Assembly (NCBI RefSeq): GCF_022788695.1
Contig: NZ_CP085154.1
Span: 2,170,001-2,234,000, forward strand
Direction of reading: 5' to 3'
Length of the DNA: 64,000 nt
Source of the DNA: Pseudosulfitobacter sp. DSM 107133
GTDB taxonomy: Bacteria; Pseudomonadota; Alphaproteobacteria; Rhodobacterales; Rhodobacteraceae
The position numbers and the translations under genes are program-made. Positions 33,103 through 42,200 of the stretch are shown here, one piece after another (the first letter of the stretch is position 1; each line of letters opens with the position of its first letter). Under the pieces are notes generated by a model that made no database searches, had not been told where the DNA came from, and saw only the letters and a list, made by a program, of their open reading frames with translations.

Positions 33103-33158
33103 TCGTCACGCCGCACCATATTGATGTTAATGGAAATCACTTCACGGGAGCATACCGC

Positions 33159-34028
33159 GTGACCAAACCCTTCGACGGCGCGATCAGCGCCTTTGCCGAG
33201 AGCGAAGCCCCCGAGCAAATTCGCAAGACCATCGCGCGGGCCGACAAGGACGATATGCTATCCGACAGCTATCCGCATTCCGAACGCATGTCGGGCAAGG
33301 CCTATGACAAGCAGATGGAACGGTTGCAGATCGAACTGGTCAAGATGCAGGCCTGGGTGCAAGAAAGCGGCGCGCGGATTGCCTGTGTGTTCGAAGGCCG
33401 CGACGCGGCGGGCAAAGGCGGTACGATCAAACGGTTCCGCGAGAACCTGAACCCGCGCAGCGCACAGGTGGTGGCCCTGCCCAAGCCCACCGAAAAAGAG
33501 GCTGGAGAGTGGTATTTCCAACGCTACATCAGACGTCTGCCCAGTGCGGGAAACCTGTCGTTTTTTGACCGCAGCTGGTACAACCGCGGTGTCGTGGAAA
33601 AAGTCTTCGGCTTTTGCACCGACGCGCAGCGCGCCCATTTCTTTCAACAGGTCCAACCCTTCGAGGAGATGCTGGTCGAGGACGGCATTCACCTGTTCAA
33701 GTTCTGGATGAACGTCGGCCGCGAAGAGCAGCTGCGCCGGATGATGGACCGCGAGGCCGATCCGCTGAAACAATGGAAGCTCAGCTGGATCGACGTTGAG
33801 GGGCTGAAGAAATGGGACGACTATTCGGCCGCCATCCGCGAAACGCTGGACCTCAGCCATTCGGACCACGCGCCGTGGACCGTCGTGCGCTCGGATGACA
33901 AGCGGCGCGCGCGGCTGGCCGCGATCCGCTGTGTGCTGCATGGGCTGGACTATACCAACAAGGACGCCCAGGCCATTGGCGAAATTGATGAAACAATCTG
34001 TGGCGGACCGGACATCTGGGATGCCTAA
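33159..34028 (+). CDS. ppk2: polyphosphate kinase 2
   Basis: Class I PPK2 of 289 residues, which transfers phosphate between polyphosphate and nucleotides. The Walker [17 protein letters not shown] and Walker B region [18 protein letters not shown] are intact, with the lid motif [16 protein letters not shown]. The start is GTG at 33159 with CGGGAG nine bases before. A TetR regulator overlaps its last codons by eight bases, so it may control this gene or the transcript. Confidence 0.95.
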   Translation: MTKPFDGAISAFAESEAPEQIRKTIARADKDDMLSDSYPHSERMSGKAYDKQMERLQIELVKMQAWVQESGARIACVFEGRDAAGKGGTIKRFRENLNPRSAQVVALPKPTEKEAGEWYFQRYIRRLPSAGNLSFFDRSWYNRGVVEKVFGFCTDAQRAHFFQQVQPFEEMLVEDGIHLFKFWMNVGREEQLRRMMDREADPLKQWKLSWIDVEGLKKWDDYSAAIRETLDLSHSDHAPWTVVRSDDKRRARLAAIRCVLHGLDYTNKDAQAIGEIDETICGGPDIWDA

Positions 34029-34638
34029 ACGCGGTTATCATCACGGCAACCTGCGGCAGGCGCTGGTCGATGCGGCTCTTGAGTTGATCGAGCTTAGGGG
34101 CCCGACCGGCTTTACCCTGTCGGAGGCGGCAAAACAGGCCGGCGTGACCCCCGCCGCCGTCTACCGCCACTTTGAAGGGCGCGAGGACCTGATTGCCGTC
34201 GCTGCCCTGCAAGGCTACGAGATTTTCGCGGACCTGATGGAATACGCCTATCAGTCGGGCCAACCCTCGGCGCTGGCGGCATTCGAGGCGACAGGGCGCG
34301 CCTATCTGGCCTTTGCACGTAAACATCCGGGCCATTACATCGCGATGTTCGAAAGCGGTATTTCGATCAACCGCACACCGGAACTGGCCGCTGCCGCCAA
34401 CCGCGCCAACGGCGTTCTGGAAAAGGCTGCGGGCGATCTGTCGCAGCATATTCCGGCTGACAAACGCCCGCCTGCATCCATGTTCAGCGCCCACATCTGG
34501 GCAATGAGCCACGGCGTTGTCGAATTGTTTGCCCGCAACAGCCCCGGCCGCGCCAGCCCGTTTTCGCCCGAGGATTTGCTGGAAAGCGGTATCGGCATTT
34601 ATTTGCGTGGTTTGGGCCTGGTGGCGCCGGACAGCTGA
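34021..34638 (+). CDS. TetR/AcrR-family regulator
   Basis: A 205-residue repressor-type protein. The N-terminal helix-turn-helix is [27 protein letters not shown], preceded by the common start [21 protein letters not shown]. The C-terminal ligand-binding domain ([16 protein letters not shown]) fits the WHG-type subgroup. ATG at 34021 is inside ppk2; translational coupling is likely. Ligand unknown. Confidence 0.92.
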   Translation: MPKRGYHHGNLRQALVDAALELIELRGPTGFTLSEAAKQAGVTPAAVYRHFEGREDLIAVAALQGYEIFADLMEYAYQSGQPSALAAFEATGRAYLAFARKHPGHYIAMFESGISINRTPELAAAANRANGVLEKAAGDLSQHIPADKRPPASMFSAHIWAMSHGVVELFARNSPGRASPFSPEDLLESGIGIYLRGLGLVAPDS

Positions 34639-34842
34639 AGACCAGACATTCACCCGTCTGAAGAAAGAACTTGTAACCTGCCATAAAAAGCGGCGTTTTC
34701 ACCGCTCAACAGCCTGCCCCTCGCGCGCAGCAGGCTTTCACATTGCAAGCCCCCCACATGTACCTTAGTGAAAGACTCACTCAAAAATCCGTCCCAGCCA
34801 CTCCTCCCGAACAGCTACGGACCTTTCACTGAAAGCACACTT

Positions 34843-35532
34843 ATGATGTTTAAAACCCTCCTCGGCGCGGGCCTGTCCGCGACGCTGCTTGCCGGTGCCG
34901 CCTTGGCCCAAGACAACATCACCGTCGGCGCCGATCCGATCTTTGATCCGGTTCAGGACCGTCCCGTTCTGTCATGGACCGCAGGCATCGCGGCCACGGC
35001 ACGCTTTGCCACGTCGGATGATTTCGACCATGCCGAAAACGAAATCGAAGGCTTTGTCGAACTGGCCTATTCCGGCTTTCACGGCGGTCTGACCATCACG
35101 ACGCTCTATCAGGATCCGGCAGATGACGTGGAATATGAAGCCAATCTTGGCTACGGCGCGGAATTCGGCAACGGCATGTCGTGGGATCTGACCTATGGCT
35201 ATATCTGGCTGAACAACACGTCGGGCCATTCCGAAGAGATCACCGCGACGCTGGCCTTCCCCGTTACCGACAGCGTTGATGGTGCCTTTGCCGTGATCGT
35301 CGACCCCGACACCGGCAAAAGCGATCAGGAATTTGCATTCGAAGCCCCCCTGAACGACCGCTGGTCGCTGGTGGGTCTGGTCGGCAACTCGGACCGTGAC
35401 GACAACGTCTACGGTGAACTGGGCGCGGTCTATGCGATCAACGACAATACCGCGTTTCAGGTTCTGTACGAAGACACCAACGACAGCGGCGGCCTGCTGG
35501 GCTTTACCGTGTCCTATGAATTCGGCGGCTAA
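34843..35532 (+). CDS. small outer membrane beta-barrel protein, unidentified
   Basis: A 229-residue exported protein. The signal peptide MMFKTLLGAGLSATLLAGAALA ends with ALA before QDN. The mature chain has alternating short strands rich in Gly, Asp and aromatic residues (GYGAEFGNGMSWDLTYGYIW, VYAINDNTAFQVLYE) and ends in an amphipathic strand (LLGFTVSYEFGG). It resembles TorF-like putative porins but the assignment is inferred. It has its own terminator. ATG at 34843 and 34846 are adjacent. Confidence 0.75.
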   Translation: MMFKTLLGAGLSATLLAGAALAQDNITVGADPIFDPVQDRPVLSWTAGIAATARFATSDDFDHAENEIEGFVELAYSGFHGGLTITTLYQDPADDVEYEANLGYGAEFGNGMSWDLTYGYIWLNNTSGHSEEITATLAFPVTDSVDGAFAVIVDPDTGKSDQEFAFEAPLNDRWSLVGLVGNSDRDDNVYGELGAVYAINDNTAFQVLYEDTNDSGGLLGFTVSYEFGG

Positions 35533-35554
35533 GCCAGCCACTTGACCGGAAAAC

Positions 35555-35588
35555 GGCGCGTGATCCTGACGGATTGCGCGCCTTTTTT
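35555..35588 (+). terminator. strong rho-independent terminator
   Basis: Arms GGCGCG and CGCGCC with inner ATCC/GGAT pairing and a T6 tail, for the barrel gene. Confidence 0.9.
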
Positions 35589-35606
35589 GTGACCGGAGGC
35601 CAGACA

Positions 35607-35634
35607 TGAAAAAACCCGCACCAAGGTGCGGGTT
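35607..35634 (-). terminator. terminator of rplM-rpsI
   Basis: Perfect 10-bp arms AACCCGCACC and GGTGCGGGTT; on the minus strand a T-run follows. Confidence 0.92.
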
Positions 35635-35662
35635 CTTCCGATTTCCAACAGTAAAAAACGCC

Positions 35663-36157
35663 TTAACGCTTGGAGAACTGGAAGCTCTTACGCGCTTTGG
35701 CTTTACCGTATTTCTTACGTTCCACAACGCGGCTGTCGCGTGTCAGGAAACCTGCGGCTTTCAACGCGCCACGCAGCGAGGGATCGTACAGTTGCAGAGC
35801 CTTGGACACGCCGTGCTTGACCGCGCCGGCCTGACCGGACAGACCGCCGCCCTTGACAGTTGCGACAACGTCGAACTGACCTTCGACACCGGCAACGGTG
35901 AAGGGCTGTGCCAGGATCATTTGCAGAACCGGACGGGCAAAATAAGCGTTCATCTCTTTGCCGTTCACGGTGACCTTGCCCGAACCGGGTTTGATCCAGA
36001 CGCGGGCAACCGCATCTTTCCGTTTGCCTGTGGCGTAAGACCGGCCAAACTCGTCACGGACGGGCTCGCGCGGGGTCAGGTCGGCTTCTTGCACGGCAGC
36101 TGCGTTTTCGGTCACGGCTGCTTGCAGGTCTTCGAGTGTGTTGATTTCGTCGGCCAT
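35663..36157 (-). CDS. rpsI: 30S ribosomal protein S9
   Basis: S9 core is complete: [37 protein letters not shown] and the basic end [14 protein letters not shown] that reaches the P-site tRNA. An acidic N-terminal extension of ~35 residues ([11 protein letters not shown]) is usual in Rhodobacteraceae. It follows rplM by two bases. Confidence 0.98.
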   Translation of the reverse strand: MADEINTLEDLQAAVTENAAAVQEADLTPREPVRDEFGRSYATGKRKDAVARVWIKPGSGKVTVNGKEMNAYFARPVLQMILAQPFTVAGVEGQFDVVATVKGGGLSGQAGAVKHGVSKALQLYDPSLRGALKAAGFLTRDSRVVERKKYGKAKARKSFQFSKR

Positions 36158-36159
36158 GC

Positions 36160-36621
36160 TTATGCGCTCCGCGTGTTTTTCTTGTTCATCGACTTAACGT
36201 CGAGAACTTCGGGGTTTTGCGCTTCGTGCGGGTGCTCGGTGCCAGCATAGACGCGCAGGTTGGTCATGACCTGACGGCTCAGACGGTTGCCGGGCAGCAT
36301 CCGCTTGACGGCCAGCGTGACCACGCGTTCGGGGTGTGCACCTTCGAGGATCTGCTCTTTGGTGCGCGATTTGATGCCGCCGGGGTGGCCGGTGTGCCAG
36401 AAATGCTCTTCCTGACGCTTCTTGCCGGTCAGCTGCACTTTTTCAGCGTTGATGATGATCACGTTGTCGCCCATGTCCATGTGCGGTGTGAACGACGGCT
36501 TGTGCTTGCCGCGCAGGCGGCTTGCGACGATCGAGGCAAGACGGCCCAGAACGATGCCTTCGGCGTCGATCAGGATCCATTTCTTGTCGATGTCCGCAGG
36601 TGTTGCGGTAAAGGTTTTCAT
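36160..36621 (-). CDS. rplM: 50S ribosomal protein L13
   Basis: L13 with [20 protein letters not shown] at the N-terminus and [18 protein letters not shown]; ends with basic residues. Start at ATG 36621 ([12 protein letters not shown]), the family start, rather than the upstream ATG; 153 residues. It is first in the rplM-rpsI operon and is read from the promoter below. Confidence 0.97.
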   Translation of the reverse strand: MKTFTATPADIDKKWILIDAEGIVLGRLASIVASRLRGKHKPSFTPHMDMGDNVIIINAEKVQLTGKKRQEEHFWHTGHPGGIKSRTKEQILEGAHPERVVTLAVKRMLPGNRLSRQVMTNLRVYAGTEHPHEAQNPEVLDVKSMNKKNTRSA

Positions 36622-36685
36622 TGCAGGAGTTTCCTGTTTGCTGTTGCGGGCCACGCAGGACGTGTCCCTGATATGCGATGGGCGG

Positions 36686-36714
36686 GTTATATAGCACGCA
36701 AGCGGGCGGTCAAG
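36686..36714 (-). promoter_or_regulatory. sigma-70-type promoter of rplM-rpsI
   Basis: On the minus strand TTGACC (36714-36709) and TATAAC (36691-36686) are 17 bases apart, about 65 bases before the rplM start. Confidence 0.75.
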
Positions 36715-36783
36715 CGGCGCAAACCTTTTAAAACCGTTATAAATCAGCGCATTGCAAATAAGGTATTATAATACCCCAGCCCC

Positions 36784-38196
36784 TTACACGTTGATCTGCT
36801 CGGGCGGATTGTCCAACAGCACCCGCAGGCGGCCCATGGCGGCCTCAAAGGCCTCCAGTTTTACACCGGCATTCACCGCAAAACGTATCGCATGGGGGCT
36901 GCGCGCCTCGCGACAGGCGAATTCCTCGCCGGCACGCACCTGCACGCCCTGCGCTTCGGCGGCCTGACAGAATGCCGTGGCACGCCAGCCCTCCGGCAAT
37001 GGCAGCCAGACAAAGGGGACATTTTCACGCCAGTGCAGATCATAGCCGCCCAGAATATTCGCCGCGGCCTGCACATATTGGTTGATGCCCGTCCGCACCT
37101 GCTCGGTCAGGACAGGCAACTGCGGATGCGTCAGCAAGGCCGCCGTCAGGTCAAGGATCGGCGTGGGCAGCCCGAAGAAGGCGTGTTCCGAGGCGCGCCG
37201 CAGCGGCGCCGCCCGGCCATGCGGCGCAATCGCCGCCCCAACGCGCAAGGCGGGCGTCAGCGACTTCGAGATCGACGTGACATACCAGCCGCGTTCCGGT
37301 GCCAGCATCCGGTAAGAGGGCGATTTGGCCGCGGCAATCTGATAACAATCGTCGTCAATGATTTGCAGGTCATGGGCGCGGGCCACTTCGACCAGTTCAA
37401 GACGACGCTCAAGCGGCGTGAACAGACACGTCGGGTTGTGCACGGCCGGAGAGGTGCAGAACAGCTGCGCATCATGCTGGGCGGTGGCGCGGGCCAAAGC
37501 TTCGGGAATGACGCCCTGTGCATCCATCGCCACCGGAACCACATCGGCGCGCACCAGTTCGGCGGCACGGCGGAATCCGGGATAGGACAGTTCCTCGACC
37601 AGAACCACGGGCTTGCGCCCTTTCAGCAACGCCTGCATCACCAGCAAAATGGCACTTTGCCCACCATTGGCCAACACCACGTCGCCCTGATCCAGATGCC
37701 CCACCTGCGCATCGGCAAGCCATTGCACCACCGCCTCGCGGGCGGGCCGTGCATTTGTACGGTTCGGGTAGTGCATCATGCCCGACGGCGGATCACGGGC
37801 GATGTCAGCCAGCAGGCCGCGGATCAGCGCCGCCTGCCCGACGCTGGGCAGATGCGGAGACATCATGTTCACACGCCAGCTTTGTGCCTCGCGGTTGTGC
37901 GCGGCGCTGTCGACCTCGATCGGCGGGGCAAATGCAGCTTCTTCATCCACGGGTGCCGCCACAAATGTGCCGCGCCCGACTTCGGCATTCAGCAACCCTT
38001 CGTCGGTCAGGACGGTATAGGCCCGCGCCACAGTGCCCGGCGTGATCTTGAGCCGCCAGGCCAGATCGCGCACCGGCGGCAACCGCGTGCCCTGGGTCAA
38101 CGTGCCGCCCGAAACCGCATCGCGAATGATCTGCACCACAGCCTTGTATTTGGGTCCCGCCCCTGTCGGCAGCGTCTGAGGCCAAATTGTATCCAT
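36784..38196 (-). CDS. MocR-type PLP-dependent transcriptional regulator
   Basis: GntR-family DNA-binding domain (residues ~17-80; RDLAWRLKITPGTVARAY) fused to a fold-type I aminotransferase domain. The PLP lysine is in SISKSLTPALRVG, and NPTCLFTP/IIDDDCYQI form the cofactor pocket. 470 residues is normal. ATG 38196 (MDTIWPQTLP) is chosen; upstream starts lie in the promoter. Its own promoter and start are covered by inverted repeats, so autoregulation is likely. Ligand unknown. Confidence 0.93.
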   Translation of the reverse strand: MDTIWPQTLPTGAGPKYKAVVQIIRDAVSGGTLTQGTRLPPVRDLAWRLKITPGTVARAYTVLTDEGLLNAEVGRGTFVAAPVDEEAAFAPPIEVDSAAHNREAQSWRVNMMSPHLPSVGQAALIRGLLADIARDPPSGMMHYPNRTNARPAREAVVQWLADAQVGHLDQGDVVLANGGQSAILLVMQALLKGRKPVVLVEELSYPGFRRAAELVRADVVPVAMDAQGVIPEALARATAQHDAQLFCTSPAVHNPTCLFTPLERRLELVEVARAHDLQIIDDDCYQIAAAKSPSYRMLAPERGWYVTSISKSLTPALRVGAAIAPHGRAAPLRRASEHAFFGLPTPILDLTAALLTHPQLPVLTEQVRTGINQYVQAAANILGGYDLHWRENVPFVWLPLPEGWRATAFCQAAEAQGVQVRAGEEFACREARSPHAIRFAVNAGVKLEAFEAAMGRLRVLLDNPPEQINV

Positions 38197-38203
38197 TACA
38201 ATA
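38185..38203. promoter_or_regulatory. inverted repeat over the mocR start codon
   Basis: AATTGT-N7-ACAATA, overlapping the ATG at 38196. It pairs with the similar site at 38259. Half sites TTTGTACC and TTTGTATC between them form a direct repeat, a usual arrangement for MocR operators. Confidence 0.5.
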
Positions 38204-38240
38204 TTTCCGTAGATTCTTTGTACCAGAGTTTGTATCAATA

Positions 38241-38269
38241 ATTATGGCAATAACGCCAAATTGTGTCAA
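38241..38269 (-). promoter_or_regulatory. sigma-70-type promoter of mocR
   Basis: Minus strand TTGACA (38269-38264), 17-base spacer, CATAAT (38246-38241). The -35 hexamer lies inside the operator at 38259. Confidence 0.7.
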
Positions 38270-38276
38270 TACAATT
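38259..38276. promoter_or_regulatory. inverted repeat over the mocR -35 hexamer
   Basis: AATTGTGTCAATACAATT, perfect 6-bp arms with a six-base spacer. Lies 27 bases before the DUF1127 start, so it may control both genes. Confidence 0.55.
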
Positions 38277-38302
38277 CATCGGAACACCAAAGGAGACTTC
38301 CC

Positions 38303-38536
38303 ATGACACAGACAACCGCCCTGCCCGCTGACATCCTGACGCATCTGCGTGACACACGCACGATGCCGGTGATTTCTGTCCTGGCGATCAAGCTGGCCGT
38401 TGTTCTGTCAAAATGGGCCACCCGCCGGCGCACGCGCCTGGCACTCACCCAACTGTCACCGCAGCAGTTGGACGATGTGGGACTGACCCCGCGGGCGGCT
38501 TTTACCGAGTCGCGCAGGGGATTCTGGCAGGCGTAA
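38303..38536 (+). CDS. DUF1127 small protein
   Basis: A 77-residue protein with the DUF1127 (YjiS-like) C-terminal pattern: ALTQLSPQQLDDVGLTPRAAFTESRRGFW. ATG 38303 has AAGGAG seven to eight bases before. It is basic in the middle (KWATRRRTRLAL). In relatives DUF1127 proteins bind RNA and influence small RNA turnover or phosphate use. It diverges from mocR and is a likely target of that regulator. Confidence 0.9.
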   Translation: MTQTTALPADILTHLRDTRTMPVISVLAIKLAVVLSKWATRRRTRLALTQLSPQQLDDVGLTPRAAFTESRRGFWQA

Positions 38537-38569
38537 CTTCCCTGTGACGTCAACCAGACCTCTTCCTTG

Positions 38570-38596
38570 CCGCCGGGTTCGCCCCGGCGGTCTTTT
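38570..38596. terminator. bidirectional-looking terminator
   Basis: Perfect 8-bp arms CCGCCGGG and CCCGGCGG, loop TTCGC, then TCTTTT on the plus strand, for the DUF1127 gene; the convergent thioesterase gene may share it. Confidence 0.8.
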
Positions 38597-38601
38597 CGCA
38601 T

Positions 38602-39021
38602 TCAGCGCGGCGGAATCGCATAGGTCAGCGTGGCCCGCGCCACGGGCTGCTCCATGCCCTTGGAATGTATCAATACATCTGTGACCGACAACAGCTTGCC
38701 CAGCTTCAAAACCGTCGCAGTGGCGATCAAATCGACGCCAGCGGCCGGTTTTCGCATGAAATCAATGGAACAATTCGTGGTCACCGCCAGCGCCTTGGGC
38801 CCGATCAGGGCCAGCGTCGCCAGATAGGCCGCCACATCCGCCAGCGCAAACATCGTCGGCCCCGACACGGTGCCCCCGGGGCGCAAGTGCCGCTCGGCCA
38901 CCGCCAAACGCACCCGAATCTTGCCGCCGTTCACCTCTTCGATGACGAAATCATCCGCGACCTGATCGAACTCGGCTGCCAAAAAGGCGGTCAGTGCCTC
39001 TGCGTCCATCACCGTTTGCAT
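38602..39021 (-). CDS. PaaI-family hotdog thioesterase
   Basis: A 139-residue hotdog-fold protein. The signature GGTVSGPTMFALADVAAYLA is the PaaI form with the catalytic Asp; IDFMRKPAAGVDLIATATVLKLGKL is the following strand pair. ATG 39021 (MQTVMDAEALTAFL) is chosen. It diverges from the ECHDC3-like gene over 58 bp, suggesting shared acyl-CoA metabolism. Substrate unknown. Confidence 0.9.
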   Translation of the reverse strand: MQTVMDAEALTAFLAAEFDQVADDFVIEEVNGGKIRVRLAVAERHLRPGGTVSGPTMFALADVAAYLATLALIGPKALAVTTNCSIDFMRKPAAGVDLIATATVLKLGKLLSVTDVLIHSKGMEQPVARATLTYAIPPR

Positions 39022-39078
39022 GGGTTTTCCTCTGTCTGCCTCTGGCCTAAGGTTCTCCTGAAACAGGCGGAGGGCAAG

Positions 39079-39864
39079 ATGGCAATTCTTGAACGTAAGG
39101 TCACGAACAACGTGGCGCATCTGACACTGAACGCGCCCGGCCGGCTGAATGCGCTGTCGGACGAAATGATTCTGATCCTGCACAAGGCCCTGGATGAAAT
39201 CGCGGAAACCAAAAGCATCCGCGCCGTCATTCTGTCCGGCAGTGGCAAGGCGTTTTGCGCAGGCCACGATCTGAAACAGATGACGGCAGGCCGTCAGAAC
39301 CCCGACGGCGGGCGCGGCTACTTTGCAGACCTGTTCAACCGCTGTGCATCCATGATGGCGCGCATCCAGTCCCTGCCCCAGCCGGTTATCGCGCAGGTGC
39401 ATGGAATCGCCACAGCCGCGGGCTGTCAACTGGTGGCGACGTGCGACATGGCCATCGCGGCCTCAGACACCCGCTTTGGCGTCAACGGTGTGAACATTGG
39501 CCTCTTCTGCTCGACTCCGATGGTGGCACTGACCCGCAACATTGCGCGCAAACATGCCTTTGAAATGCTAACGACCGGAAAATTCATCGACGCTGCGCGC
39601 GCCGAAACGCTTGGCCTGATCAACCGCGCGGTGCCGCCCGAGGATCTGGAAACAGAGACAAAGGCGCTGGCCGATCTTGTGGCGTCAAAATTGGGCTCTG
39701 CGGTGAAAATCGGCAAACAGGCCTTTTATGACCAGATCGCAATGCCCACCGATGCCGCCTATGCATTCACCGGAAATGTCATGGTCGAGAATATGCTGGA
39801 CCGCGACACCGAAGAAGGAATTGCGGCCTTCTTGGGCAAACGTGACCCAAGGTGGGAACAGTAA
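39079..39864 (+). CDS. enoyl-CoA hydratase/isomerase-family protein, ECHDC3-like
   Basis: A 261-residue crotonase-fold protein. Oxyanion-hole segments SGSGKAFCAGHDLKQM and GIATAAGCQLVATCDMAIA are intact. The catalytic Glu region of true hydratases is replaced by NIGLFCSTPMVALTRN, the pattern of ECHDC3, so hydratase activity is doubtful. ATG 39079 follows GGAGGGCAAG. It faces the thioesterase gene. Confidence 0.92.
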   Translation: MAILERKVTNNVAHLTLNAPGRLNALSDEMILILHKALDEIAETKSIRAVILSGSGKAFCAGHDLKQMTAGRQNPDGGRGYFADLFNRCASMMARIQSLPQPVIAQVHGIATAAGCQLVATCDMAIAASDTRFGVNGVNIGLFCSTPMVALTRNIARKHAFEMLTTGKFIDAARAETLGLINRAVPPEDLETETKALADLVASKLGSAVKIGKQAFYDQIAMPTDAAYAFTGNVMVENMLDRDTEEGIAAFLGKRDPRWEQ

Positions 39865-40020
39865 CGCAGAAATTCAAAGATTGTATAATCCACTGCCTTC
39901 AAACGGTTTTTCGGGATAATTCCAATTGTTTCCAAATCTGGAATGATTGTCGCCGGGGAATCGCTGGCAAATCTGGCAAGACTGTGTCACAAAGTAGACA
40001 AGCCAAATGGCTTATAACCA

Positions 40021-40098
40021 TTTTGGGTCGCCGTGGGCGGAAGGTCCCTCCAGGTCATCTCTCTCTGACCGACCATTCCCGCAGCGGCGACCCCAAAA
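40021..40098. other. long imperfect hairpin before trmFO
   Basis: Outer arms TTTTGGGTCGCCG (40021-40033) and CGGCGACCCCAAAA (40085-40098) differ by one bulged G; inside, GGAAGGTC pairs with GACC-A-TTCC and GGTCA pairs with TGACC. Lacks a T-tail on the plus strand. Could be a structured RNA, leader or mobile palindrome. The rest of the 329-bp gap (39865-40193) shows nothing else. Confidence 0.6.
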
Positions 40099-40193
40099 TA
40101 AAAACCCATACAATTCACAGTACCTGAGCGTCGACAGTATTCGCATGTCTGCGCCCCGTTGCGCATGGCCCCGCCCTGCCCTACATCAGCCCC

Positions 40194-41564
40194 ATGACAG
40201 ATACACTTCATATCGTGGGCGGCGGCATGGCCGGGTCCGAAGCCGCATGGCAAGCCGCCAACATGGGCGTGCAGGTCGTTATCCATGAAATGCGCCCGCA
40301 GGTCGGCACCTTTGCCCACCAGACGGGATTGCTGGGCGAAATGGTCTGTTCCAACTCGTTCCGCTCGGACGACAGCGAACAGAACGCCGTTGGTCTGCTG
40401 CATTGGGAAATGCGCGCGGCAAACGGGTTGATCATGGCCACGGCAGACAAACACCGTCTGCCCGCGGGCGGCGCGCTGGCCGTGGACCGCGATCCCTTTG
40501 CGCAATCGGTCACCGACGCACTGATGGCGCATCCCAACATTTCCGTGGAATACGGCGAGATCACCGAACTGCCCGACGATGGCACCTGGATCTTTGCCAC
40601 CGGCCCGCTGACCTCGACCAAGCTGGGTCAGGCGATTGCTGCCGAAACCGGCGCCGAGGCGCTGGCGTTTTTCGACGCCATTGCGCCCATCGTTTACCAC
40701 GACAGCATCGACATGGAACGCGCCTGGATGCAGTCGCGCTATGACAAGGGCGAGACCGAGGAAGAGCGCACCGCTTACCTGAACTGTCCGATGGACAAGG
40801 ACCAGTACGACGCTTTCATCGACGCCCTGCTGGCCGCCGACAAGACCGAGTTCCACGAGGGCGAAACCGCCGGCTATTTCGACGGCTGCCTGCCGATCGA
40901 AGTGATGGCGGAACGTGGCCGCGAGACACTGCGCCACGGCCCGATGAAACCCGTGGGCCTGACCAATCCGCACCAGCCCGACGTCAAGGCGCACGCCGTC
41001 GTCCAGCTGCGTCGCGACAACAAGCTGGGCACGTTGTACAATATCGTCGGTTTCCAGACGAAAATGAAATACGGCGCACAGACCGAAGTGTTCAAGATGA
41101 TCCCGGGCCTGGAAAACGCCAGCTTTGCCCGTCTGGGCGGCATCCACCGCAACACCTTCCTGAACAGCCCGACGCTGCTGGACAGCCAGATGCGCCTGCG
41201 CTCGCGTCCCAATGTGCGCTTTGCCGGTCAGATCACCGGCGTCGAGGGCTATGTCGAATCTTCGGCCATGGGTTTGCTGGCGGGCCGCATGGCCGCCACC
41301 GAACTGCTGGGCGGCACATTGGACACACCGCCCGCCACCACTGCGATGGGCGCGCTGATCACCCATATTTCCGGCGGGGCCGAGGCCAAGACCTTCCAGC
41401 CGATGAACGTGAACTTTGGCCTGTTCCCGCCCGTCGACGGGCTGAAAGGCGGACGGCGCGGACGCAAGGACCGCTACAAGGCCTATACCGACCGCGCCAA
41501 GGCCGATTGGCAGGACTGGCTGGCCCCCCAAGCCACAAAGGATCACGTCGCACTGGACGGATGA
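40194..41564 (+). CDS. trmFO: methylenetetrahydrofolate-tRNA-(uracil-5-)-methyltransferase TrmFO
   Basis: Flavin- and folate-dependent enzyme making ribothymidine 54 in tRNA. N-terminal FAD site [16 protein letters not shown], then CSNSFRSDD and [17 protein letters not shown]. 456 residues is normal and the C-terminal [17 protein letters not shown] is characteristic. It is the first of a run of plus-strand genes (methyltransferase, gluQ) and 25 bp separates it from the next. Confidence 0.96.
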   Translation: MTDTLHIVGGGMAGSEAAWQAANMGVQVVIHEMRPQVGTFAHQTGLLGEMVCSNSFRSDDSEQNAVGLLHWEMRAANGLIMATADKHRLPAGGALAVDRDPFAQSVTDALMAHPNISVEYGEITELPDDGTWIFATGPLTSTKLGQAIAAETGAEALAFFDAIAPIVYHDSIDMERAWMQSRYDKGETEEERTAYLNCPMDKDQYDAFIDALLAADKTEFHEGETAGYFDGCLPIEVMAERGRETLRHGPMKPVGLTNPHQPDVKAHAVVQLRRDNKLGTLYNIVGFQTKMKYGAQTEVFKMIPGLENASFARLGGIHRNTFLNSPTLLDSQMRLRSRPNVRFAGQITGVEGYVESSAMGLLAGRMAATELLGGTLDTPPATTAMGALITHISGGAEAKTFQPMNVNFGLFPPVDGLKGGRRGRKDRYKAYTDRAKADWQDWLAPQATKDHVALDG

Positions 41565-41588
41565 GAATGTCGGGCATAGTCTTGACCT

Positions 41589-42200
41589 ATGTTCTCATTC
41601 CTGACCAAGGCCTACGCCCTGAAAAGCGTTCGCGACACGCGCAAACACTATGACGACTGGGCGCCCGGCTATGAAGCCGAGATTGGCGAAAACGGTTATG
41701 CCTCGCCCGCCCGTTGTGCGGCTGCCTTACGCAAATATACATCTGAAACCGATGCGCCGGTGCTGGATTTCGGCTGTGGTACCGGCCTGTCGGGCCAAGC
41801 TTTGAAAGAGGCCGGGTTTCAGGTGATTGACGGCATCGACCTGTCGTCTGAAATGCTGGAACAGGCCCGCAAAAAGGATCTCTATCGCAATCTGACACAG
41901 ATCAAAGGCGGCGATGCCTTGCCCTTTGCCGATGGTGCCTATGCGCTGATAGCGGCCGTCGGGTCCATTGGCGTGGGGGCTGCCCCTGCGGCTGCGCTGC
42001 ATCTGCTGATGCGCAAGCTGCCCAAGGACGGCAAACTGGTGCTTTCACTGAACGATCACACGCTTGCGGAACGGGACTATAAGGCGGCGCTGTCGGAATG
42101 GACCGACTGCGGTGCTGCGCGCCTGTTGTTTCGCGAAGACGGCCCGCACCTGCCCAAAATCAACCTGAACTCTACCGTATATGTGATTGAAAAAGCGTGA
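41589..42200 (+). CDS. class I SAM-dependent methyltransferase
   Basis: A 203-residue Rossmann-like methyltransferase. SAM motif I is VLDFGCGTGLSGQALKEAG, motif II region VIDGIDLSSEMLEQARKK, motif IV PFADGAYALIAAVGSIG. The N-terminus (SVRDTRKHYDDWAPGYEAEIG) resembles small-molecule methyltransferases (UbiE-like). The stop overlaps the GTG of gluQ. Substrate not assignable. Confidence 0.88.
   Translation: MFSFLTKAYALKSVRDTRKHYDDWAPGYEAEIGENGYASPARCAAALRKYTSETDAPVLDFGCGTGLSGQALKEAGFQVIDGIDLSSEMLEQARKKDLYRNLTQIKGGDALPFADGAYALIAAVGSIGVGAAPAAALHLLMRKLPKDGKLVLSLNDHTLAERDYKAALSEWTDCGAARLLFREDGPHLPKINLNSTVYVIEKA

Noticed and set aside
38602..39429. A longer 275-codon start for the thioesterase
   Set aside because: It would run through the divergent promoter region and the start of the ECHDC3-like gene; the family start is at 39021.
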